A DNA stretch of 33,160 bases from JABMPU01 sp964457455 (GCA_964457455.1 CAYWJN010000021.1:1-33160); one strand, 5' to 3'; shown: positions 1-8,024, counted from the first letter of the stretch. The notes: generated by a model not told the origin, from the letters alone. Numbers and translations: made by a program.

Positions 1-215
1 CGATTCCAGAGTATTATAAAATTAAGAAAAAGATATTGGATGCAGGTGCTTTTGGATGTAATATCAGTGGTGGAGGTTCATCTGTTTTTGCTGTATGTGC
101 TGAAAACAAAATTGATGAAATTTCTGAATTGATGGAAAATGAGTTTTCTCTTTTCCAAAATTTTATTCAGATAATCAAAACTAAAACAAGTAATATCGGA
201 ATCAGGGAGATTTAG
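1..215 (+). CDS. thrB: Homoserine kinase, C-terminal end (partial)
   Basis: The reading frame is open from the window edge (first full codon at base 3) to TAG at 213-215, giving about 70 residues. It contains DAGAFGCNISGGGSSVFAV, which matches the C-terminal glycine-rich motif of GHMP kinases, and in particular homoserine kinases, where an 'AGALGCSISGSGPS.FAL'-type stretch is followed by a short helix and a final strand near the C-terminus. Homoserine kinase phosphorylates L-homoserine with ATP in threonine synthesis. The ATP-binding part of the gene lies outside the window, so another GHMP kinase such as a mevalonate-type enzyme cannot be excluded. No neighbouring threonine gene is visible. 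Confidence 0.7.
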   Translation, partial: IPEYYKIKKKILDAGAFGCNISGGGSSVFAVCAENKIDEISELMENEFSLFQNFIQIIKTKTSNIGIREI

Positions 216-233
216 TAAAGGGAACGAGCGGAA

Positions 234-285
234 ACCTTGAAAGGGTCTCTTTCAAGAAAAACTATAATGTTGACCCTTTCAAGGT
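234..285. repeat. 14-bp inverted repeat downstream of thrB
   Basis: ACCTTGAAAGGGTC at 234-247 is exactly complementary to GACCCTTTCAAGGT at 272-285, with a 24-base loop. No T-run follows, so a classical intrinsic terminator is not obvious. A second inverted repeat (AACCCTGAAA at 311-320 with TTTCAGGGTT at 354-363) sits between it and the next gene. Both look like dispersed palindromic elements. Confidence 0.6.
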
Positions 286-384
286 TGTGATAAAACAAAA
301 ACGTGAATGTAACCCTGAAAGTGCTAAAGAGAAAGAAATTTTGAAAGAAGTCTTTTCAGGGTTCGCCAAGCTTTTGGAGAAGGA

Positions 385-2358
385 ATGAAGAAATATTTAT
401 TTATTTTATTGATTGTAATCTTTTCATTATCATTAAACTCACTCGGTATTCTCCGAGTTGAATCCATCAAAGAACTACCGGCAACTCGCACAAATCTGGA
501 AGTTCGAGATGCGGACGGAAAATGGGCTCCGGTGCTCATCGTGAAAACAGAACTGAGAGGTATTGGCATACAAAATATTGGCAGACCAACAAAGCATGCT
601 CCTGAATACAGCTCTGGTGACCATCACTATAAGTTTTATATGAATGACAATCAACGTGTAGTTAAGATCACTCACTCCGATTACGAACCTTTGGAAGTGC
701 GGATACTGGCAGATTTCAGCATTAATGTAAAAGCACAGCGTGTTTATGAAATGGTGCTGACAAATGTTCCTGAAAAGGAATTCATCATTGTAAATATTGT
801 TTCCGATCCTGCAGATGCAGAGAAGATAATTGATGGTAAGAATATGGGAACAGGACAAAGCTTCGAACTTTTTATTGGCAGCCACAGCTTGAAGTTGCAA
901 AAGAGCGGTTATAAAAGCATTACCAGAGATATTGAAGTATCCAAAAGCAAGACACTATTTAACAATCTGATTCTGCAGGAAGTGGAACCAGTGATGGTAA
1001 CGATAAAATCCGAACCAACCGGAGCAAACATCTTCATCGATGATGTGGGAAAAGGTAAAACAAACTATCAACCCTTTCAATTTCCCGGAACATATAATTT
1101 GCGTCTCTCATTGAGTAAATACGAAACAATCGAGGAAACGATTACTGTTACTGAAACCGGAAACAATATTTTTGCTTACAATCTGGAAAAGCGAACTGTG
1201 ATTTTAAAGATTAATACCACGCCTTCCAATTGTGATATTTACATAAACAATGAAAAACTTAATGGCAGCAGCAAAGAAGTAGCTGCAGGCAGATACCGCA
1301 TAGAAGTAAGCAAAGACGGATACTTTAGCAACTCCAGGACGATAGATGTAGTGAAAGGAAAAAATGTTACAGAAAGCTTTACTCTGACACAAAAAACAGG
1401 AAAACTACAATTTGCAATACAACCCATGGAAGCAAAGGTTACCTTGAAAAAAGGCAACAGCACTGTACAGAGCTGGAGCGGTTCCAAATATCTTAGTAAT
1501 CTTCCGATTGGCAATTACAAGATTACAGCCATTTGCTCCGGTTACAAAACTGACACAAAGCAATTGAAGATAGAACTGGATACTACTGCCCGATTGGATA
1601 TGGCTTTGGAAAAAGGAACAAGCACAGCATCCTTCGACTCCACACAGAACGACGACATGATCTTCGTGCAAGGTGGAACCTTCCAAATGGGAAGCAACTC
1701 CGGTGATAGTGACGAAAAACCAATTCACACCGTAACAGTTAGTGGCTTTTATATAGGAAAGTATGAAGTGACCCAAAAAGAATGGAAAGAAGTGATGGGC
1801 AATAATCCGAGTAATTGGAAAGGTGATGACCTGCCCGTAGAAAAAGTAAGCTGGTATGATGCTGTGGAATTCTGTAATAAAAAAAGCAAAGCGGAAGGTC
1901 TTACTCCTTGCTATTCTGGAAGTGGAAAAAATATTAAATGCGACTTCTCTGCAAATGGTTACAGATTACCCACAGAAGCAGAATGGGAATATGCAGCGAG
2001 AGGAGGAAACAAATCCAATGGTTACAAATATTCCGGTTCCAATACAATCGGTAATGTAGCCTGGTATGATTCAAATTCAAATAAAAAAACACATACTGTG
2101 GGAAAAAAGCAATCCAATGAACTTGGTATTTATGATATGAGCGGCAATGTGTGGGAATGGTGTTGGGATTGGAAAGGAAGTTACGGTAGTAGCTCACAGA
2201 AAAACCCAAGAGGTGCATCATCGAGCTCGTACCGTGTGCGTCGTGGCGGTAGCTGGTTCTACTTTGCCAAGATTTGCCGTGTTGCTCATCGTTATTACTT
2301 CTATCCTGATAGCAGCAGCATCAATTTGGGCTTCCGCCTTGCCTATAGTTCGAGATAG
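385..2358 (+). CDS. Secreted PEGA-repeat protein with C-terminal FGE-sulfatase (C-type lectin fold) domain
   Basis: This is a 657-residue protein. ATG at 385 follows GGAGAAGGA. Residues 1-20 form a signal peptide without a lipobox. Four PEGA-like beta-sandwich repeats follow at about 132-190, 203-255, 271-325 and 340-400, each with a 'P..A.I.I.' start and a 'G.Y.I....GY' end. From about 424 to 654 there is a formylglycine-generating-enzyme (SUMF1/FGE-sulfatase) domain with MVFVQGG-like, RLPTEAEWEYAARGG, MSGNVWEW and RGGSW...CRVA.R...PD....GFRLA signatures. In such proteins the domain is usually a ligand-binding C-type lectin fold, not an enzyme. Residues 625-647 replace the usual Asn-rich loop by F, Y, H, S and I, as in diversity-generating retroelement targets (see findings). 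Arg and Gly codons there (CGT, GGC) differ from the AGA/GGA preferred upstream. Probable exposed binding protein. Confidence 0.85.
   Translation: MKKYLFILLIVIFSLSLNSLGILRVESIKELPATRTNLEVRDADGKWAPVLIVKTELRGIGIQNIGRPTKHAPEYSSGDHHYKFYMNDNQRVVKITHSDYEPLEVRILADFSINVKAQRVYEMVLTNVPEKEFIIVNIVSDPADAEKIIDGKNMGTGQSFELFIGSHSLKLQKSGYKSITRDIEVSKSKTLFNNLILQEVEPVMVTIKSEPTGANIFIDDVGKGKTNYQPFQFPGTYNLRLSLSKYETIEETITVTETGNNIFAYNLEKRTVILKINTTPSNCDIYINNEKLNGSSKEVAAGRYRIEVSKDGYFSNSRTIDVVKGKNVTESFTLTQKTGKLQFAIQPMEAKVTLKKGNSTVQSWSGSKYLSNLPIGNYKITAICSGYKTDTKQLKIELDTTARLDMALEKGTSTASFDSTQNDDMIFVQGGTFQMGSNSGDSDEKPIHTVTVSGFYIGKYEVTQKEWKEVMGNNPSNWKGDDLPVEKVSWYDAVEFCNKKSKAEGLTPCYSGSGKNIKCDFSANGYRLPTEAEWEYAARGGNKSNGYKYSGSNTIGNVAWYDSNSNKKTHTVGKKQSNELGIYDMSGNVWEWCWDWKGSYGSSSQKNPRGASSSSYRVRRGGSWFYFAKICRVAHRYYFYPDSSSINLGFRLAYSSR
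2215..2346 (+). other. Candidate DGR variable region at the 3' end of the PEGA/FGE gene
   Basis: Codons 625-647 (2257-2325) carry TTC TAC TTT, ATT, CAT, TAT TAC TTC TAT, AGC AGC AGC, ATC and AAT inside an otherwise canonical CLec framework (RGGSW, CRVA, PD, GFRLA). Each of these codons can be derived from AAC or AAT by changing adenines only. This is the signature left by adenine-specific mutagenic retrohoming. No template repeat or reverse transcriptase is present in the window, so this is a candidate only. Confidence 0.5.
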
Positions 2359-2469
2359 CCATCTTTGTTTTGAGCTTAGAAATATATCTATGGAATGGAG
2401 AAAATAAATGAGGGACGAATTTATTTACGGAATGGAATGGATAGATTTCTTACGGAGTTTTTTTGAATA

Positions 2470-2571
2470 TCTTCGGAATGTTCCCGATTCTTGTAAGCCT
2501 TTGGCGTTTATCGGGATCTTCCGAATGTTATTCATCTCAAACATTCCGAAGAGCTTACGCACATTCGGAAG
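2470..2571. repeat. Interleaved palindromic element between the PEGA and LPP20-like genes
   Basis: The 229-base gap 2359-2587 holds four related arms. TCTTCGGAATGTT (2470-2482) pairs with AACATTCCGAAGA (2540-2552), and CTTCCGAATG (2518-2527) pairs with CATTCGGAAG (2562-2571). An inner CCCGAT/ATCGGG pair lies at 2483-2488 and 2510-2515. I see no gene or promoter in this gap. Confidence 0.65.
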
Positions 2572-2587
2572 TTGATTAAGGAGCAAA

Positions 2588-4405
2588 ATGAGACGATTAA
2601 TAATTACTATTTTTTTATTAATAATTCCAATATTATTATCTACCCAAAACGTGGATGGAATAAAACAACAAATCGCAACCATCCAATCTCAACCGGATGT
2701 GTACTATTTTGGTATTGCAGAAGGCAAGCAGCGCAAAGAAACCGACCAGAAAGCTTTGCAGGAACTGATGAGCAAAATCTATGTTGTGGTTTCTTCTGAA
2801 ATTATCAATAGAACGGAAGATGGAGAAGACGTTTCTGAAGAACAAAAACTGGAGAAAGTCATGGGAGTTTATACCTATGGTCGCCTACCGGATGTAGAAC
2901 AACTTTCTTATAAAACAGGACCGATATTTCATATATTCCGATACATCAAAAAAGAAGATTATAAAAAGATCTTCGAAAATAAAAAAATCGAGATCTGCGG
3001 ATTCCTGCTGGAAGCCACAGAAAACCTGAAGTTGAACCAACTGGGTAAAGCATTTCGTAATTTATATCGAGCTGCTGTAGCTATAGAGGCTTTGCAGGAA
3101 GCCTGCATTCAGTTCGAGGGCAAAGTCTATACTCCTGAGATAATTTTCGATGAAATCCGTAGTATTGCCGGTGACATCAAAATCGAGTTAGTTTCCAATA
3201 TCTATGAAGATGAAACCAGGAATATTGTTTTAGATTTTTCCTTAGACAGCAAACCGATACATGATCTCAATATCGAATATTATGATCTGCATGATTTCAT
3301 TTCTCAAAAAACAAATTCCAATCTGATGCAATTGGTACTTTACGGCAAAGAGTATAAAAACATGGATCGGTTAGCCATCAAGATCGATCTGAAAGAAGAT
3401 ATGTACAACAGCTATAACGAGCAGACAAAGATCCTCAACCGTTTGTTTGAATGCGAAGAACTGGAAGAATACCGGGAAATCCCGCTCAAAAAGAAAAAAG
3501 TAGAAAAGATCAAACCTAAAAAGCGGATCATGCCTGAATTGAATATTGAGTTTGTGAATAATGCGAATTGTTCTGTATTAGATGCATTTGCGAATAATCT
3601 TTTTATCCTCTTTTCCATGCTTGATAATGAATACCTGGATAATGAATCCATTTTTACTGATGAAAAGATAATTAAGCGCATCGAGCAGGTTATCGATTGC
3701 AATCATACGAAACTGCTGGATTATCCGCAAAAAGTGCAGATAAATAAAACTGATTTTGGCTGGGAAGCCCGTCAGTTTGGAGTGTCTGTCAGCTGCGAAG
3801 GTTTTCCTACCCGTAATGAAACAGTAGTGATCGATTTTGATGAAACAGGAAAGATATATAATTTCGGTTACACGATCAATCCTGCTTTGCACGAACTTTT
3901 CGAAGCCCAGGGAACAGCAGCCGGAGACTGGGATTATCGACAGATTGCTATCAAGTTCTTAGAGAATTATAAAACTTCTTACACAACCAAAAACATCGAA
4001 GATGTGGAAACTCTTTACTCCGAAGATGCGATAATCATAACCGGGAAAGTTGTAAAACGAACCAAACTCGATAAAGAAATCGATACAGATTTTTCGGATG
4101 AAGAGATTATCTATTTCAAGAAAACCAAGCAGGAACACATTGCCAGTCAGAAGCAGGTATTTGCCAATAACAGATTTGTCTGGCTTCAATTCGATACATT
4201 CAATATAAGCATAGCACCAATTAATAAAATGTATGGTGTTTCCATGCAACAGAATTATTTCTCAACAACTTACAAAGATGAAGGTTATTTATTCTTGCTG
4301 ATAGATTTCCGGGGAGAACAACCGCTCATCCACGTTCGTAACTGGCAGCCAGGTGAATGGGATCTTTCCAAACAGATGAAACTGGAGAATTTCAGGTTTT
4401 ATTAA
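2588..4405 (+). CDS. Secreted protein with LPP20-like N-terminal domain, unknown function
   Basis: This is a 605-residue protein whose ATG at 2588 follows AAGGAG. Residues 1-20 form a hydrophobic signal peptide with no lipobox cysteine. Residues about 37-145 (PDVYYFGIAEGKQRKETDQKA..., then ...FHIFRYIKKEDYKKIFE) have the layout of LPP20-family domains and resemble the start of the protein encoded at 11065. A segment around residues 455-480 (IAIKFLENYKTSYTTKNIEDVETLYSEDAI) looks like an NTF2/SnoaL-type fold. The middle part I do not recognise. The gene lies 229 bases after the PEGA/FGE gene on the same strand. Both products are exported and may act together, but the repeat element between them argues against a tight operon. 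No enzymatic motif is visible. The LPP20 resemblance is by eye. Confidence 0.7.
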   Translation: MRRLIITIFLLIIPILLSTQNVDGIKQQIATIQSQPDVYYFGIAEGKQRKETDQKALQELMSKIYVVVSSEIINRTEDGEDVSEEQKLEKVMGVYTYGRLPDVEQLSYKTGPIFHIFRYIKKEDYKKIFENKKIEICGFLLEATENLKLNQLGKAFRNLYRAAVAIEALQEACIQFEGKVYTPEIIFDEIRSIAGDIKIELVSNIYEDETRNIVLDFSLDSKPIHDLNIEYYDLHDFISQKTNSNLMQLVLYGKEYKNMDRLAIKIDLKEDMYNSYNEQTKILNRLFECEELEEYREIPLKKKKVEKIKPKKRIMPELNIEFVNNANCSVLDAFANNLFILFSMLDNEYLDNESIFTDEKIIKRIEQVIDCNHTKLLDYPQKVQINKTDFGWEARQFGVSVSCEGFPTRNETVVIDFDETGKIYNFGYTINPALHELFEAQGTAAGDWDYRQIAIKFLENYKTSYTTKNIEDVETLYSEDAIIITGKVVKRTKLDKEIDTDFSDEEIIYFKKTKQEHIASQKQVFANNRFVWLQFDTFNISIAPINKMYGVSMQQNYFSTTYKDEGYLFLLIDFRGEQPLIHVRNWQPGEWDLSKQMKLENFRFY

Positions 4406-4407
4406 AT

Positions 4408-4649
4408 AACGGCATGAACGCCGTGGTGTAGTGATTCGGTGTTTTATATTCCTACGCCTGAAGGCGCAGGTTATTTGTGGGTTTTGGTGCGCATTATTCC
4501 TATGCGTGAACGCATAGGTTATTGAGGATAACGTTTCAATAGCCCAGTCGTTTACGGCTGGGAAAAAATGAAACCAAAGAAATAGCCCAGTCCTTCAGGG
4601 CTGGGAAAAATGAAATACCCATCCGAAATAAGAACGCCGTTTACGGCAT
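4408..4649. repeat. Left hairpin array (REP-like) upstream of the transposase
   Basis: The array holds six small palindromes: A1 (4409-4424), B1 (4451-4475), C1 (4499-4523), D1 (4538-4562, reversed), D2 (4581-4605, reversed) and F (4634-4649, reversed). B, C and D read in a common orientation are all 25 bases long: an 8-base arm starting CC, a TGAA or TAAA loop, an 8-base complementary arm ending GG, then a tail that completes GGTTATT or GGCTATT. Stem sequences differ between units while pairing is kept. Confidence 0.85.
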
Positions 4650-4668
4650 AAAAGAAGGATGAAAAACA

Positions 4669-5106
4669 ATGAGTCAAACATATCATAAAATCTGGCTTCA
4701 TATCGTTTGGAGCACAAAAGACAGATTTCCTTTTCTTTCTTCCGAAATCCGCAAAAAATTGTTTAATCATATTCACACTATCGCATCCGAAAAGGGTTAT
4801 CATCTTTCCCTGATAAACGGAATTGAAGACCATGTTCATTGTTTGTTTTCCTTTAATCCAAAATATTCGATAAGCAAAATGATAAATGATATAAAAGGTG
4901 AATCATCACATTGGATTAATAATCAGAAATTATTGAAAGCAAAATTTAATTGGCAACGAGGATTTGGAGTGTTTTCGGTGAGTGAGTCGAGTGTAGATGG
5001 TGTTCGCAATTATATTAAAAATCAGGAAGAGCATCATCGGAAAATTTCCTTTGCGGAAGAATGGAATTTATTATTGAAGAAGCATAATGTGGTTATAGAT
5101 CAATAA
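4669..5106 (+). CDS. tnpA: IS200/IS605-family (REP-associated type) tyrosine transposase
   Basis: This is a 145-residue protein, the usual size for TnpA_Y1 transposases. It has the HUH metal-binding motif in EDHVHCLFSF (residues about 52-61) and a candidate catalytic tyrosine in VRNYIKNQEEHHRK near residue 117. The N-terminal YHKIWLHIVWSTKDRFPFL is typical of the family. These enzymes cut and rejoin single-stranded DNA at hairpins. The gene sits between two arrays of related hairpins, as REP-associated transposases (RAYTs) do, and there is no tnpB. A2, the first palindrome of the right array, begins at the last base of the stop codon. The frame is complete, so the protein may be active. ATG at 4669 follows an AAGGATG stretch. 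Confidence 0.9.
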   Translation: MSQTYHKIWLHIVWSTKDRFPFLSSEIRKKLFNHIHTIASEKGYHLSLINGIEDHVHCLFSFNPKYSISKMINDIKGESSHWINNQKLLKAKFNWQRGFGVFSVSESSVDGVRNYIKNQEEHHRKISFAEEWNLLLKKHNVVIDQ

Positions 5107-5332
5107 TGGCGTGAACGCCGTGGTGGTGTGTGGTTGGGGTTCTATGTTCCTACGCCTAAAGGCGCAGGTTATTTTGGTGTGTGGTTTGCTTTTTTTTCCT
5201 ATGCGTAAACGCATAGGTTATTGAGGGTAATGTTTCAATAGGGAATAAATGAAACACAAAAAATAGCCCAGTCCTTCAAGGCTGGGAAAAAATTCAATAA
5301 TCAATAAGATAGTTCAGCCGTTCACGGCTGGG
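5106..5332. repeat. Right hairpin array downstream of the transposase
   Basis: The array holds A2 (5106-5121), B2 (5149-5173), C2 (5198-5222), D3 (5262-5286, reversed) and a divergent unit E (5308-5332, reversed). Order and orientation repeat those of the left array, so the transposase is flanked by direct copies of one hairpin block. In B2 and C2 the loop is TAAA where B1 and C1 have TGAA. A D1 counterpart is missing: CAATAG runs directly into GGAATAAATGAAAC at about 5236-5254. The rest of the 318-base gap before korD shows nothing else clear. Confidence 0.85.
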
Positions 5333-5424
5333 GCGGAATCCAAAAAATAGGAAAAAGATTGTTGACATAAAAATTATTATAAAAAACCTTAACAGGTAAA
5401 AGTTCAAAAATCAAGGAGTTGATT

Positions 5425-5628
5425 ATGGCGAGAATGACAGTTGATCCCTTTTATTGCAAGGGATGTGGGTTATGCATTGAAGCTTGTCCAAAAAAGATTA
5501 TTCGTCTTTCGGATAAGTTCAATGAAAAGGGTTATCATTACGCTGAATGTTTTGATCAGGAATCATGTATTGCGTGCAAGCTATGTTACACATTTTGCCC
5601 GGATGTGGCAATTACGGTCGAGAAGTGA
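5425..5628 (+). CDS. korD: 2-oxoacid:ferredoxin oxidoreductase, ferredoxin-like delta subunit
   Basis: This is a 67-residue 2[4Fe-4S] ferredoxin with CKGCGLCIEACP and CIACKLCYTFCP, that is two complete CxxCxxCxxxCP motifs. ATG at 5425 is preferred because AAGGAG at 5413-5418 then has a 6-base spacer; an in-frame TTG at 5419 would abut that site. It is the first of four genes in korDABG order. It should carry electrons between the KorAB catalytic core and soluble ferredoxin. The next gene starts 10 bases downstream. Confidence 0.9.
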   Translation: MARMTVDPFYCKGCGLCIEACPKKIIRLSDKFNEKGYHYAECFDQESCIACKLCYTFCPDVAITVEK

Positions 5629-5638
5629 GGGGGGAACA

Positions 5639-6721
5639 ATGGCTGATAAAGTATTGATGAAAGGAAATGAAGCAATAGCAGAAGCAGCGCTTAGAGCGGG
5701 TTGCAGATTATACTTTGCTTACCCGATTACTCCTCAGAGCGAACTTATCGAATATATGTCTAAAATGATGCCGAAAGTGGGTGGAACATTTGTTCAATCG
5801 GAAAGTGAGATAGCTGCGATAAATATGGTTTACGGAGCATCCGGCTGTGGAAAAAGAGTGATGACCTCTTCATCATCTCCGGGAATTTCTTTGAAACAGG
5901 AAGGAATTTCATATATTTCCGGAGCAAGCCTGCCGGCAGTAGTTGTAAATGTAGTTCGTGGTGGTCCCGGTTTGGGAGATATTCAACCTGCTCAGGGAGA
6001 TTATTATCAGGCAACCAGAGGTGGGGGACATGGGGATTATAGAAACATTGTATTAGCTCCAAGTACTGTTCAGGAATTTGCAGATATGGCTCCTCTTGCT
6101 TTTGATCTGGCAGATAAATATCGTATTGTAGTTCTAATTCTCTCGGATGGTTTGATCGGTCAGATGATGGAACCGGTCGAATTTCAACCTGCAAAGACAG
6201 AAGAAGAAATCGAAGAACTTGGCAGGCAGCATGAAAGCTGGTGTATGCATCCTAATGAAGATGAACCCAATCATCATCATCATATTATTAATTCATTAGA
6301 GTTAGATCCAAATGTTTTATCCGACCTTGTTCTGAACCTGGAAAAGAAATATATAGAGATTGAAAAAACTGAAATCAGATTTGAAGAATATAATGTCAAT
6401 CCTGATAATGAAATTCTTTGTGTAGCTTACGGAACTGCAGCCAGAATTACAAAATCTGCAATCGATGAACTAAAAAAAGAAGGGAAAAGCATTGGATTGA
6501 TCAGACCAATAACGCTTTGGCCATTCCCATCTGAAGCAATCAAACAAGCTATCAATAAAAACGTGAAAAAAGTTCTTACTTTAGAATTAAGTCTCGGTCA
6601 GATGATCGATGATGTGCGGCTTGCAATTGAAGGAAAAGTACCGGTTGATTTTATGGGGCGAGTTGGTGGATTAGTGTTTTCACCGGAAGAAGTGAAAACC
6701 AAAATTGAAGAGATTTTGTAG
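5639..6721 (+). CDS. korA: 2-oxoacid:ferredoxin oxidoreductase, alpha subunit
   Basis: This 360-residue protein belongs to the KorA/VorB family. It has YFAYPITPQSELIEYM (residues 25-40), the TPP-pyrimidine-domain motif of this superfamily, then the QSESEIAAINMVYGASGCGKRVMTSSSSPG region and the GGPGLGDIQPAQGDYYQATRGGGHGDYRNIVLAP segment in which the substrate is contacted. The frame is open further upstream, but ATG at 5639 is chosen because it follows GAGGGGGGAAC just after the korD stop and because homologues start here. With KorB, KorG and KorD it should oxidatively decarboxylate a 2-oxoacid to an acyl-CoA, reducing ferredoxin, or run in the carboxylating direction. Whether the substrate is 2-oxoglutarate or a branched-chain 2-oxoacid cannot be decided by eye. 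Confidence 0.92.
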   Translation: MADKVLMKGNEAIAEAALRAGCRLYFAYPITPQSELIEYMSKMMPKVGGTFVQSESEIAAINMVYGASGCGKRVMTSSSSPGISLKQEGISYISGASLPAVVVNVVRGGPGLGDIQPAQGDYYQATRGGGHGDYRNIVLAPSTVQEFADMAPLAFDLADKYRIVVLILSDGLIGQMMEPVEFQPAKTEEEIEELGRQHESWCMHPNEDEPNHHHHIINSLELDPNVLSDLVLNLEKKYIEIEKTEIRFEEYNVNPDNEILCVAYGTAARITKSAIDELKKEGKSIGLIRPITLWPFPSEAIKQAINKNVKKVLTLELSLGQMIDDVRLAIEGKVPVDFMGRVGGLVFSPEEVKTKIEEIL

Positions 6722-6729
6722 GAGGAGAA

Positions 6730-7485
6730 ATGGAAATTATAGCAACAAGACCTAAATCTTTAACAAAAGCACAATTCACATATTGTCCCGGTTGTACACA
6801 TGGGATTTCACATAGATTGATAGCAGAAGCAATGGATGAACTGGATATGAGAAATAAAATGATGGGAGTTTGTCCTGTTGGTTGCTCTGTTCTTGCTTAC
6901 AATTTTTTTGATTGTGATATGGCAGAAGCTGCTCACGGAAGAGCTCCTGCTCTGGCTACAGGCATGAAGAGAGCAAGACCGGATATGCATGTTTTCACTT
7001 ATCAGGGAGATGGAGATTTAATTGCAATAGGTACAGCTGAAATTGTTCACGCAGCCAATCGCGGAGAGCATATTTCGGTCTTCTTCGTCAATAATGCAAT
7101 TTACGGAATGACTGGCGGGCAAATGGCTCCGACCACTCTTCCCGGAATGAAAACTACGACTTCACCTTATGGAAGGGATGAAAAAGATATTGGCTATCCC
7201 ATCCGAGCCTGTGAACTTCTGGCTACATTGGAAGCTCCTTATTATATTGAGAGAGTTTCCCTGCTTTCTCCTCAGCATGTTATTAAAGCAAAAAAAGCGG
7301 TTTGTAAAGCTTTGAAATTCAATAAAGAGGAGAGAGGATTTACTTTTATCGAGTTTGTTTCCACCTGTCCTACAAACTGGGGATTTGAGCCTATGAAAGC
7401 TTTTGAATGGGCAAAAGAAAATATGCTTCCATTCTTCAAGCTCGGAGTTTTCAAAGATAAATCTATCGAGGAGGAAGGAAAATGA
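6730..7485 (+). CDS. korB: 2-oxoacid:ferredoxin oxidoreductase, beta (TPP-binding) subunit
   Basis: This 251-residue protein follows korA after 8 bases with AGGAGGAG before the ATG. The thiamine diphosphate/Mg motif is GDGD (93-96) followed by NN (121-122) and YGMTGGQ (125-131). CPGC (19-22) and C52 fit the cysteine ligands of the catalytic-core iron-sulfur cluster of this family. The length is near the family norm of about 250-280. It forms the active-site heterodimer with KorA. It overlaps korG by four bases (ATGA), so the two are probably translationally coupled. Confidence 0.93.
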   Translation: MEIIATRPKSLTKAQFTYCPGCTHGISHRLIAEAMDELDMRNKMMGVCPVGCSVLAYNFFDCDMAEAAHGRAPALATGMKRARPDMHVFTYQGDGDLIAIGTAEIVHAANRGEHISVFFVNNAIYGMTGGQMAPTTLPGMKTTTSPYGRDEKDIGYPIRACELLATLEAPYYIERVSLLSPQHVIKAKKAVCKALKFNKEERGFTFIEFVSTCPTNWGFEPMKAFEWAKENMLPFFKLGVFKDKSIEEEGK

Positions 7486-8024
7486 AAATCGAATTGATCT
7501 GTTCTGGTTTTGGTGGTCAAGGAGCTCTCACGATTGGAAAATTCTTATCATTAGCTGCTATGAAAGAAGGAAAAGATGTTTCCTGGCTTCCTTCTTATGG
7601 ACCGGAGATGCGAGGTGGAACTGCTAATGTTGCTGTTGTTATAAGTGATAAGCAAATTGCATCTCCTTTAGTTTCTCATCCGGATTGGCTGGTTGCTTTG
7701 AATAAACCTTCGGTTGATAAATTTGGACCAATGATAAAATCCGGTGGGCTCATGATTGCAAATTCTGATATGTGTCCGGATAAGCTTGGTAGAGAAAATG
7801 TCGAGGAAATTTATGCTCCGATGTTATCCATAGCAAATGAAATCGGAAGTGCTAAAGTTTTGAATATGGTTTCATTAGGTGTTATTATCGGAAAAACCGG
7901 TATCGTGAAATTTGAAACTGTAGAAAAAGATTTGCGAGAAATATTGGGAAAGAAAAATCCTGCTCTTCTGGAAGCGAATTTAAAAGCAATTAATAAAGGA
8001 ATTGAAATAGGGGAAAAAAGTTAG
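7482..8024 (+). CDS. korG: 2-oxoacid:ferredoxin oxidoreductase, gamma subunit
   Basis: This is a 180-residue protein with GFGGQG (9-14) and SYGPEMRGGTANVAV (about 39-53), the two signatures of the gamma subunit. It begins inside the korB stop (ATGA) with GAGGAAGGAAA as ribosome-binding site. It completes the four-subunit set and is the last gene of the operon: a hairpin with a T-run follows about 36 bases after the stop. The symbol korC is used for the same gene in some genomes. Confidence 0.92.
   Translation: MKIELICSGFGGQGALTIGKFLSLAAMKEGKDVSWLPSYGPEMRGGTANVAVVISDKQIASPLVSHPDWLVALNKPSVDKFGPMIKSGGLMIANSDMCPDKLGRENVEEIYAPMLSIANEIGSAKVLNMVSLGVIIGKTGIVKFETVEKDLREILGKKNPALLEANLKAINKGIEIGEKS

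Noticed and set aside
4408..5332. CRISPR array
   Set aside because: Units are short hairpins with differing stems, irregular spacing and both orientations, and no cas gene is near.
5361..5390. Promoter for the kor operon (TTGACA then TATAAA)
   Set aside because: The two boxes are only about 10 bases apart, too close for a sigma-70 promoter; no better -10 box at 16-18 bases.
5760..6194. Open minus-strand frame of 144 codons inside korA
   Set aside because: korA on the + strand is fully supported by motifs; the opposite frame has no ribosome-binding site or recognisable domain.
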